Shown: piece after piece, positions 46,018 through 55,500 of the stretch
Layout: each line of letters starts with the position of its first letter
How positions within the stretch are numbered: the first letter of the stretch is position 1
Source: Macrostomum hystrix
Lineage: Eukaryota > Platyhelminthes > Macrostomidae
Length of the DNA stretch: 64,000 nt
Assembly: GCA_950097015.1 (NCBI GenBank)
Contig: CATNEN010000007.1
Span: forward strand, 6,376,001 to 6,440,000
Reading direction: 5' to 3'
Translations under genes and position numbers: made by a program
Notes under the pieces: generated by a model
Databases searched by the model: none
What the model saw: the letters and a program-made list of their open reading frames with translations, nothing else
Told to the model about the DNA's origin: nothing

Positions 46018-46348
46018 ATCTTCTGCTACCACTTGCAAAATCATGCTACCACTTGCAAAATCATGCTACCACTTGCAAAATCATGCTACCACTTGCAAAA
46101 TCATGCTACCACTTGCAAAATCATGCTACCACTTGCAAAATCATGCTACCACTTGCAAAATCATGCTACCACTTGCAAAATCATGCTACCACTTGCAAAA
46201 TCATGCTACCACTTGCAAAATCATGCTACCACTTGCAAAATCATGCTACCACTTGCAAAATCATGCTACCACTTGCAAAATCATGCTACCACTTGCAAAA
46301 TCATGCTACCACTTGCAAAATCATGCTACCACTTGCAAAATCATGCTC
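46018..46348. repeat. 20-bp minisatellite, about 16 identical copies
   Basis: Perfect head-to-tail copies of GCTACCACTTGCAAAATCAT. It ends abruptly where the 32-bp array begins. Confidence 0.97.
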
Positions 46349-46846
46349 ATTTACCCAACTGCATTAGGTTTCAGCTACTCATTTACCCAACTGCATTAGG
46401 TTTCAGCTACTCATTTACCCAACTGCATTAGGTTTCAGCTACTCATTTACTCAACTGCATTAGGTTTCAGCTACTCATTTACCCAACTGCATCAGGTTTC
46501 AGCTACTCATTTACCCAACTGCATTAGGTTTCAGCTACTCATTTACTCAACTGCATTAGGTTTCAGCTACTCATTTACTCAACTGCATTAGGTTTCAGCT
46601 ACTCATTTACCCAACTGCATTAGGTTTCAGCTACTCATTTACCCAACTGCATTAGGTTTCAGCTACTCATTTACCCAACTGCATTAGGTTTCAGCTACTC
46701 ATTTACCCAACTGCATTAGGTTTCAGCTACTCATTTACCCAACTGCATTAGGTTTCAGCTACTCATTTACCCAACTGCATTAGGTTTCAGCTACTCATTT
46801 ACCCAACTGCATTAGGTTTCAGCTACTCATTTACCCAACTGCAAAC
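46349..46846. repeat. 32-bp minisatellite, about 15 copies
   Basis: Unit CTCATTTACCCAACTGCATT plus AGGTTTCAGCTA. It differs from its neighbour in length and sequence but abuts it with no spacer. Confidence 0.97.
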
Positions 46847-47242
46847 TGGCAATCATCCCAATTTAGCCAACTTAATGTTTGGCCGATCGGGGCCAGCGCT
46901 TTGGCCTGTTGCTAAAAATAACCGTTCGTCTTGCCAAACGGACTTCTGGTAAAAATAGCTTCATTCATTATTGAATAATCCAAATCTGTCTGACTTGTTC
47001 GTCTTATTAACGCCTTTGGTTATTTTATTGTGTCCAAATGCAGACTGGCTTTTGTTAGCTAATGAACCTGGTCCTACATAATTCATGCACTGGCTCTTTT
47101 TAAGGCGCGAATGCAGAGAGCGAATTCGTTTTCTAATCAGCAGAAATATCCTTTTTATGTTGCCTTTTCATGTAGGCTCGGTTGACAAACAGCAACACCT
47201 ACGAGCTACTTTAGTATTTGCCATTTCTGCTCTACTTGCTTC

Positions 47243-47760
47243 CACTCCAGTCTGTTCTATTCCCTTCTACTCTGTTCTACTCCAGTCTGTTCCATTCCCT
47301 ACTACTCTGTTCTACTCCAGTCTGTTCCATTCCCATCTACTCTGTTCTACTCCAGTCTGTTCCATTCCCTTCTACTCTGTTCTACTCCAGTCTGTTCCAT
47401 TCCCTTCTACTCTGTTCTACTCCAGTCTGTTCCATTCCCTTCTACTCTGTTCTACTCCAGTCTGTTCCATTCCCTTCTACTCTGTTCTACTCCAGTCTGT
47501 TCCATTCCCTTCTACTCTGTTCTACTCCAGTCTGTTCCATTCCCTTCTACTCTGTTCTACTCCAGTCTGTTCCATTCCCTTCTACTCTGTTCTACTCCAG
47601 TCTGTTCCATTCCCTTCTACTCTGTTCTACTCCAGTTTGTTCCATTCCCATCTACTCTGTTCTACTCCAGTCTGTTCCATTCCCTTCTACTCTGTTCTAC
47701 TCCAGTCAGTTCCATTCCCTTCTACTCTGTTCTACTCCAGTCTGTTCCATTCCCTTCTTT
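47243..47760. repeat. 35-bp minisatellite, about 15 copies
   Basis: Unit CTCCAGTCTGTTCCATTCCC plus TTCTACTCTGTTCTA, pyrimidine-rich on the plus strand, with few variants. Confidence 0.97.
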
Positions 47761-47799
47761 TCTATTACCTTGATTTCTAGTCTATTCTACTCTATTCTA

Positions 47800-48420
47800 C
47801 TCCAGCCTATACCTTCCCAATGCAGTTTAGACGCGGTCCGGGCCCAGCACTCCAGAAAGTGTGGCCTCTTGCACCTCTGCGGCACAGGATTGGAATCTAT
47901 TTTCGACCTATCGGCCCTGCCAAGGTGTTCATGGGCCGCACCTGCCCTGTCTACCCGGTCCCAGCTGACAGCTGCTGCTATCTATATCTGTCCATCTCTT
48001 GGAACCCTGACTCCGGGCGTCAGTCGCCAGTTGAAATCAATATTCCCCCAGCTTTAATTAAACAGAGCCTGCCAAAGCTGATCGTGTTTTTTGGCTGCAT
48101 CAAACTATCAAGACTTTTCTCAATATCTTGCATGAATAAAGACCCACTCGAATTCTTGTCACTATTGAATGATTCTCGGAGTCTCTTTGAGTCTATTTGT
48201 GCCCAATGCACACTAACTAGGCTAGCTAGCATGCAGACTCAAAACGTTTGGGAGCTTCTCTATAAAAAGTTAACAAATTTATTCGTATTAAGGCTTCGTG
48301 TTTCGAACTGTAAAGACAATCTAAAGTCTTTGTCTTTAGGACTTATTTTTATCTAACATTATATTTATCTTACTATCGTGCAGACCTATTAGCTAAACAG
48401 TGAGTTGAAAATCGTGACTA
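47800..48420. other. Unassigned segment with a short open frame
   Basis: 47820-48060 reads as a Gln/Arg/Pro-containing frame on the plus strand, with GC-rich composition unlike its surroundings. No domain or splice context supports a gene. It may be an old transposon piece. Confidence 0.25.
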
Positions 48421-48932
48421 TAATCGTGTGAATAGTTAGACATTGTGTGAATAGTTAGACATTGTGTGAATAGTTAGACATTGTGTGAATAGTTAGACAT
48501 TGTGTGAATAGTTAGACATTGTGTGAATAGTTAGACATTGTACGAATACTTGGACATTGTGTGAATAGTTAGACATTGTGTGAATAGTTAGACATTGTGT
48601 GAATAGTTAGACATTGTATGAATACTTGGACATTGTGTGAATAGTTAGACATTGTGTGAATAGTTAGACATTGTATGAATACTTGGACATTGTGTGAATA
48701 GTTAGACATTGTGTGAATAGTTAGACATTGTGTGAATAGTTAGACATTGTATGAATACTTGGACATTGTGTGAATAGTTAGACATTGTGTGAATAGTTAG
48801 ACATTGTATGAATACTTGGACATTGTGTGAATAGTTAGACATTGTGTGAATAGTTAGACATTGTATGAATACTTGGACATTGTGTGAATAGTTAGACATT
48901 GTGTGAATAGTTAGACATTGTGTGAATAGTTT
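48420..48932. repeat. 19-bp minisatellite with higher-order pattern, about 27 copies
   Basis: Unit ATTGTGTGAATAGTTAGAC. Every third to fifth unit is the variant ATTGTATGAATACTTGGAC, so the array has a longer secondary period. Confidence 0.95.
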
Positions 48933-49084
48933 ACAATCGGGCAGAGAATGCCAGTTTTCAGTGCTCCTGTCCTCAACTGACTCACCAATATAACAGAAAT
49001 CGGTAGCGCCAATGACGGCTGTCTGTTTGAGCAGCTGGGACTGTGGGACCTTGGGCCGGGCACTGACCAATGCGGTCTCGCCTC

Positions 49085-49165
49085 CGCCCACGCACGAGCC
49101 AGACCGGCCCCGCCCCCAGCTCGGGCAGTGCTTAAATACTGGCGGCGCTCCGCGGCGTAGCGCCA
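49085..49165 (+). promoter_or_regulatory. Putative core promoter of the NPF-like gene
   Basis: GC-box-like CCCCGCCCCC at about 49109 and a TATA-like TTAAATA at 49132-49138 lie about 135-165 bp upstream of the ATG at 49274. Spacing suits a short 5' UTR. Confidence 0.4.
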
Positions 49166-49273
49166 GGTAGAGAATTTCGCATTGAGACCGCATTGCCGAT
49201 TGAGCAGCGACAATCAAGTCGGCACAGATTCATACGCGCAGCAGAAAGCGAGAATTGAAACTCCAGCACCGCA

Positions 49274-49633
49274 ATGCCCAGCACCAGACAGCAGCTCGTC
49301 AGCACTCCCTACCGGCTGCAGCCATCGCCGCCACAGCTGCCGCCGCTGCTGCCGCCGCTGCTGCTGCTTTTGCTGCTGGTGGCGGCGGCGGGCGGCGCCC
49401 AGGCGGCCCCGCTCTCGGTGTCGCTACCAGAAGCGTCGTCGTCCAGCTGGGAGGTCCGCAGTCAGCAGCAGCGCCAGGATGCGCCGGTGGTTGCCGCGAA
49501 GCGAACCAGCTGGCTGATCAACGTCCCCGGCGTCGGGCAGGTCCGACTATTTGCCTCGCAGCGAGATGCGCAGGCCTACCTGAGCAACCTGAGCCACTAC
49601 CTGTACACCGTGAACCGGCCCAGGTTCGGCTGA
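49274..49633 (+). CDS. NPF: Neuropeptide F/Y-family precursor
   Basis: A 119-aa precursor. Residues about 20-46 form a strong signal peptide (LLPPLLLLLLLVAAAGGAQA). The C-terminus ends AQAYLSNLSHYLYTVNRPRFG followed immediately by a stop. The spaced Tyr residues, amphipathic helix and RPRF-Gly ending are those of invertebrate neuropeptide F. The final Gly would be the amide donor, giving ...RPRF-amide. Usual precursors have a dibasic KR after the Gly and a C-terminal extension; here the stop codon replaces both. A KR site upstream (VVAAKRTS) could release the mature peptide of about 36 residues. NPY/NPF genes commonly have an intron in the penultimate Arg codon. Here CCCAG/GTTCGG lies at exactly that point, so an alternative spliced ending cannot be excluded. 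A polyadenylation-type AATAAA is at about 49916. Confidence 0.85.
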   Translation: MPSTRQQLVSTPYRLQPSPPQLPPLLPPLLLLLLLVAAAGGAQAAPLSVSLPEASSSSWEVRSQQQRQDAPVVAAKRTSWLINVPGVGQVRLFASQRDAQAYLSNLSHYLYTVNRPRFG

Positions 49634-50100
49634 AGGCCGCTGGAGATGAAAGGGCGGCCATCGCGCTTCGCTATCACACCTTCGCCGACCCTTTGCACGA
49701 TGCCTCAAAGCCTGGGCGCGCTTTAACCCTGGCCCGAAGAGTTCTGATAAAGTAACTGCTCTGTCGTTATTTCTTGAGTTGACTCGCTAATCTCGGACAG
49801 ATCGTTGGGGATGGGGAGTGAGTCGGGATAGTCGCTGCTCAAGATGAACGCACTCAAGATGAGCGTCAAATGAACGCACTGCCTACTCTGCTGCCACCCA
49901 CTTTGAAAAAACTTTAATAAATACAAATACAGACACATGCTAATACCTGGCTGAGAATCAAAACAATTCTGCATCGAAGAGCGCCGCGTGCTTTTCAGAA
50001 TTGTTTGCACTCTTAGTCACCTCTGCCAATTTCACGGACTCCGTGAGAAGAGATGCTGTGATGGAGACGTCAAATTTAGTGGGAGAGAGGTATTAGGATA
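49634..50100. other. NPF-like gene 3' region
   Basis: Contains ACTTTAATAAATAC near 49916, a likely polyadenylation signal. No separate gene was confirmed. Confidence 0.4.
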
Positions 50101-50104
50101 CAAC

Positions 50105-50565
50105 AGATTAAACTGAGGGACATCAGGGTAAAAACGAACAGAAATAGAGACGGATAGAGATGGAGAGATACAGACAGATAAAGACGGATAGAGATGGAGA
50201 GATACAGACAGATAAAGTCGGATAGAGATGGAGAGATAAAGATGGATAGAGATAAAGAGATAAATACGGATAGAGATAATTAAAGATGGATATAGATGGA
50301 TAAAGACTGATAGAAATGGAGAGATAAAGACGGATAAAGATAACGAGATAAAGACGGATAGAGATGGATAAAGACGGATAAAGATGGATAAAGACGGATA
50401 AAGATGGATAAAGACGGATAGAGATGGATAGAGACAGGGAGAGACAGATGGAGACGGATAGAGACAAAGAAAGAGACGGAGAGAGACAGATAAGGATGGA
50501 GAGAGACAGATAGAGGGACGCAGAGAAAGACGGATACAGGCGAAACGATAGAGACAGATAAATAC
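50105..50565. repeat. GATA/GACGGA-rich degenerate satellite
   Basis: Irregular mixture of GATAAAGACGGATAGAGATG-type units with 6-bp subperiod (GATAGA, GATAAA, GACGGA). It is purine-rich on the plus strand. Confidence 0.9.
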
Positions 50566-50634
50566 GGAGAGAGAGAGAATCGAGCTCGTAGTCAGAGTTC
50601 GAACAGAGGGGAGGCCCGGCCGTGCTAAACTCAC

Positions 50635-50777
50635 TCGTAAAAATGCTGCAAATGGGTGCATAAAGTTAAGAATCGAATGGGAGGAATTGATGGCGGCAGT
50701 ATATTATGTCCATAATAAATCATCACATCCGGCTCATAATATGATGCGGCCTCAGCCGCAGCCTCACTGCAGAAGTC
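50635..50777 (-). CDS. Single exon resembling DPH2 (diphthamide synthesis)
   Basis: A 143-base exon is bounded by a TTTCTCAG acceptor and a perfect GTGAGT donor on the minus strand (phase 0 in, phase 2 out). It reads DFCSEAAAEAASYYEPDVMI then YYGHNILPPSIPPIRF. DPH1/DPH2 proteins have a very similar block: C.VDE.AAEH..AD..VHYG..CL.P....P..Y. These are the radical-SAM-like 3-amino-3-carboxypropyl transferase subunits acting on eEF2. Flanking exons were not identified, so this is either part of a gene whose other exons I could not recognise or a remnant. DPH2 is favoured over DPH1 by the short EAAAEA block, with low certainty. Confidence 0.4.
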
Positions 50778-50959
50778 CTGAGAAACACAAGAAATGGATT
50801 CGCAATTAGCTGGCCAGGAAATTTGCTGCATCTGTTTTTGTTGATGTCTTCTGATATTGATTGAGTTCTTTCTCAGCATTTTTTCTCAATGGAATTCAGC
50901 TTAAAAGTTAGGTGTTACTGCTGCTTAGAAGGCAGAGTAAAAAATCAGTGGGCAAGGAA

Positions 50960-51085
50960 CGCCTAGTTATCCAGTGCTTCAGTTCATTCAGTTGTAAAAT
51001 GGGCACAAAAATTTGTGTTGCAGCCTCCAGTCCACGGACTGAACTGCTGTTACACGGCTGTACATCTGGCTCGACTGGGCTATGA
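50960..51085 (+). repeat. SINE family A, partial copy
   Basis: Contains CAGTGCTTCAGTTCATTCAG, TTGTAAAATGGGCAC and GCCTCCAGTCCACGGACTGA, matching the second half of the copy at 32615-32830. Confidence 0.65.
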
Positions 51086-51151
51086 GTTATTTCTGACTCG
51101 ATCAAGAATCGAATGACATTACTAAATAAGTGACTTCGAAAAATAGCAGTG

Positions 51152-51598
51152 TAACTTTGAAGAATGGCAGTGTGACATGGAAGAATGGCAGTGTGACATG
51201 GAAGAATGGCAGTGCGACATGGAAGAATGGCAGTGCGACATGGAAGAATGGCAGTGTGACATGGAAGAATGGCAGTGTGACATGGAAGAATGGCAGTGTG
51301 ACATGGAAGAATGGCAGTGTGACATGGAAGAATGGCAGTGTGACATGGAAGAATGGCAGTGTGACATGGAAGAATGGCAGTGTGACATGGAAGAATGGCA
51401 GTGTGACATGGAAGAATGGCAGTGTGACATGGAAGAATGGCAGTGTGACATGGAAGAATGGCAGTGTGACATGGAAGAATGGCAGTGTGACATGGAAGAA
51501 TGGCAGTGTGACATGGAAGAATGGCAGTGTGACATGGAAGAATGGCAGTGTGACATGGAAGAATGGCAGTGTGACATGGAAGAATGGCAGTGTGACTA
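51152..51598. repeat. 21-bp minisatellite, about 21 copies
   Basis: Unit ATGGAAGAATGGCAGTGTGAC, nearly invariant (a few GCGAC copies). Length 21 keeps reading frames open in several phases on both strands. Confidence 0.97.
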
Positions 51599-51604
51599 CC
51601 CATC

Positions 51605-52130
51605 CGACCCTGTGACGTTACTTTTTTAACCTAAATCGACGACTTTATTTGGCGCTGTCAAGCAAGCAAGATTTGAAGGCACAGTTAGTCATGCCGAATT
51701 CGCATTGTTTGTACCTGGACCAATAAAATTGTTATTGCAATAAACATGACGGATTCAGTGATTTTCGCATAATTTTTCATTTCGATTGGAAAACAAACAG
51801 ATGGGTAACGGTCTGCTAATTTCCTGTTGCAAAAAGCAGTCTCATTAAACTCCAGCTGTGTGGGCGGCTGACTGAATGCACAGCGCATCGGAAGATCACA
51901 GTGATTAGATGCCTGTGCGCCCGTTTCTTCTCAGGTTTAATTTCGGGCTTGTGAAAATGAAAATACGGCTCGTATTAGTCTCTGAGGCCACTGCGCGGGG
52001 CAGGTGCTGTGTCTGGGCAGCCGCATACAGTGCTTGCGGCATTGCTAATAGCTGTTCACACAATGCGCTCGCAGCATGTCATTTGGCAACACTGCGAAAC
52101 CGACAAAATTTGTGAATAGCAACTTTGTGT
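51605..52130. other. Intergenic, nothing confirmed
   Basis: A minus-strand frame at 51888-51685 has a possible acceptor (GCAACAG) and donor (CCAG/GTACAA). Its peptide could not be matched to the DPH2-like exon or anything else. Confidence 0.3.
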
Positions 52131-52285
52131 GAGCAGTTGAGAACTGTGGTTGAGAACTGTGGTTGAGAACAGTGGTTGAGAACAGTGGTTGAGAACAGTG
52201 GTTGAGAACAGTGGTTGAGAACAGTAGTTGAGAACAGTGGTTTAGAACTGTGGTTGAGAACAGCAGTTGAGAACGGAAGATGAGA
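52128..52285. repeat. 13-bp tandem repeat
   Basis: About eleven copies of GTTGAGAACAGTG with TGTG and AGTA variants. Confidence 0.9.
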
Positions 52286-52507
52286 ACATTAAGCCCTTCA
52301 GTGTGTCAGAGCCAGCAATCAGATTTACACTGAGTGCGTATATTTTCTGTCACTGCCCCGAAGCATTAGTGCTGCACGATAATTATTGATTAGAGAATCT
52401 CAAAATCAGGCATTGTAATCAAATTTGTCAGTCAAAAAACTGTGGAGCGAGTTCGGAGCCGAGAAGCAAGCCGATTAAGTTTATTCCGCTGACCCAGCCG
52501 GTTTAAG

Positions 52508-55500
52508 TCAGGCGCCATCGAGCTCCGTCGGCGGGCAGCTGTCGACGTGGCAGCGCGGACGGCCGACCAGCGTGTCGGACAGGGCGCAGGTGCAGCGCTG
52601 GCACAGCGGCTGCCCAAGGCGGTCACGCAGCCAGGAAAATATCTTCCGGCTGAGTTCCACGCTCTCCCTGCGACTGGCTGCGAATCTGTCTAGGTGCCAC
52701 ACTGTGCCGCTGGCTGAGGATGGGGGAGCGGCGAGGTTTAACCAGTGCCCGCGGGGACTGCTTCAAACTGTCCACCTAGGCTGTCTCAAACTGTCCACCT
52801 GGACTGCCTCAGACTGCCCACCTGGACTGCCTCAAACTGTCCACCTGGACTGCTTCAAACTGTCCACCTAGGCTGCCTCAAACTGTCCACCTGGACTGCC
52901 TCAAACTGTCCACCTGGACTGCCTCAGACTGCCCACCTGGACTGCCTCAAACTGTCCACCTGGACTGCTTCAAACTGTCCACCTGGACTGCCTCAAACTG
53001 TCCACCTAGGCTGTCTCAAACTTTCCACCTAGGCTGTCTTAAACTTTCCACCTGGACTGCTTCAAACTGTCCACCTGGACTGCCTCAAACTGTCCACCTA
53101 GGCTGTCTCAAACTTTCCACCTAGGCTGTCTTAAACTTTCCACCTGGACTGCCTTAAACTGTCCACCTAGGCTGTCTCAAACTGTCCACCTGGACTGCCT
53201 CAGACTGCCCACCTGGACTGCCTCAAACTGTCCACCTGGACTGCTTCAAACTGTCCACCTAGGCTGCCTCAAACTGTCCACCTGGACTGCCTCAAACTGT
53301 CCACCTAGGCTGTCTCAAACTTTCCACCTAGGCTGTCTTAAACTTTCCACCTGGACTGCTTCAAACTGTCCACCTGGACTGCCTCAAACTGTCCACCTAG
53401 GCTGTCTCAAACTTTCCACCTAGGCTGTCTTAAACTTTCCACCTGGACTGCCTTAAACTGTCCACCTGGACTGCCTCAAACTGTCCACCTGGACTGCCTC
53501 AAACTGTCCACCTAGGCTGTCTCAAACTTTCCACCTAGGCTGTCTTAAACTTTCCACCTGGACTGCTTCAAACTGTCCACCTGGACTGCCTCAAACTGTC
53601 CACCTAGGCTGTCTCAAACTTTCCACCTAGGCTGTCTTAAACTTTCCACCTGGACTGCTTCAAACTGTCCACCTGGACTGCCTCAAACTGTCCACCTGGA
53701 CTGCCTCAAACTGTCCACCTGGACTGCCTCAAACTGTCCAACTAGGCTGTCTCAAACTTTCCACCTAGGCTGTCTCAAACTTTCCACCTGGACTGCCTCA
53801 AACTGTCCACCTGGACTGCCTCAAACTGTCCACCTGGACTGCCTCAAACTGTCCACCTGGACTGCCTCAAACTGTCCACCTGGACTGCCTCAAACTGTCC
53901 ACCTGGACTACCTCAAACTGTCCACCTAGGCTGTCTCAAACTTTCCACCTGGACTGCTTCAAACTGTCCACCTGGACTGCCTCAAACTGTCCACCTGGAC
54001 TGCCTCAAACTGTCCACCTGGACTGCCTCAAACTGTCCACCTAGGCTGTCTCAAACTGTCCACCTGGACTGCCTCAAACTGTCCACCTAGGCTGTCTCAA
54101 ACTGTCCACCTAGATTGCATCAAACTGTCCCCCTAGATTGCCTCAAACTGTCCACCTGGACTGCTCACCTTTGTTCTGCATGTCCATCGCCAGCTCCGCG
54201 CTGCAGTCGCCGCTGGGGTTCAGCGCGGCCAATCCGCTGATAGGCTCCGACCGCCTGTCAGAGTAGAAAGTCTCCTTCCTGTCGTAGCCAAGTAGGTTCT
54301 GCAGCCAGTCGTTGGTGCGGGTCGGCTTTGGGATGCCCCGCTTAGTCAGCACGTGTAAGAAGATCTCGCTGCTGATAGATCTGAACGCGTTGTCGAATGC
54401 CTTGGCGTAGTCCCAGGATCGAGCGGTGCACCTGTAGGATTGGGATTGGCGAAAGGTAAAAAAGGGGTTGGTATCTAGGGTGGCAAAAATGGGTTTTGTC
54501 TCTAGTTAGGTAAAAAAAGTTGGTGTCGTAGGAATTGGGGTTGGTGCATGGTGAGGTAGGAAATGGGGTTGCTGTCTAGCGGGTAGGAAATGGGGTTGGT
54601 GTCTAGCGGGTAGGAAATGGGGTTGCTGTCTAGTGGGGTAGGAAATGGGGTTAGTGTATAGTATCGTAGGAAATGGGGTTGGTGTATAGTGTCGTAGGAA
54701 ATGGGGTTGCTGTCTAGCGGGTAGGAAATGGGGTTGGTGTCTAGCGGGTAGGAAATGGGGTTGCTGTCTAGCGGGTAGGAAATGGGGTTGCTGTCTAGTG
54801 GGGTAGGAAATGGGGTTAGTGTATAGTATCGTAGGAAATGGGGTTGGTGTATGGTGAGGTAGGAAATGGGGTTGGTGTATGGTGAGGTAGGAAATGGGGT
54901 TGCTGTCTAGCGGGGTAGAAAAGGGTTAGGAAATGGGGTTGGTGTATTGTGGGGTAGGAAATGGGGTTGGTTTATTGTGGGGTAGGAACTGGGGTTGGTG
55001 TCAAACAGTTGTGAAAGTGAAAATACTTACTCCTGACAGGTGACCAGGAACACGTGCTTCTGGGCCAGCGGCTCCCACTGATACTGGGTCTGCAGTGCGG
55101 CCAGCGCGCTAAGCACGTCGAACTGCTGTACGGAGGTGCCGTTGAGTCGGGTCTTCACCAGGCCAGCGTTCAGGTCGGCCAAGGTGCCGAATCGACCGCT
55201 GGTGTCGTGAATCGGGTGGGCAGTCAGCGCCAGGTGGTTGTTACCGCTGCCACCGTAGTGAGCGAGGCCGAATTCAACTGACTTCACGTCCGTGTAGCGG
55301 GTCTTGATCCGGTCTGGAATTTCGGTTAAAAGTGAGGTGGGTTCTGTGTTGGTAGGCAGTGAGGTGGGTTCTGTGTTGGTAGGCTGTGAGGTGGGTTCTG
55401 TGTTGGTAGGCAGTGAGGTGGGTTCTGTGTTGGTAGGCTGTGAGGTGGGTTTTGTGTTGGTAGCTGTGAGGTGGGTTCTGTGTTGGTAGGCAGTGAGGTG

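Noticed and set aside
47820-48356. Plus-strand ORF of 178 codons
   Set aside because: Composition changes midway to AT-rich, there is no splice support or domain, and the left part is likely transposon debris.
43745-48932. CRISPR-like appearance of direct repeats
   Set aside because: Repeats are head-to-tail without unique spacers, in a eukaryotic gene context, so they are minisatellites.
51685-51888. Possible extra exon with a hydrophobic segment
   Set aside because: The acceptor and donor are only fair, and the peptide matches nothing; not enough to call.
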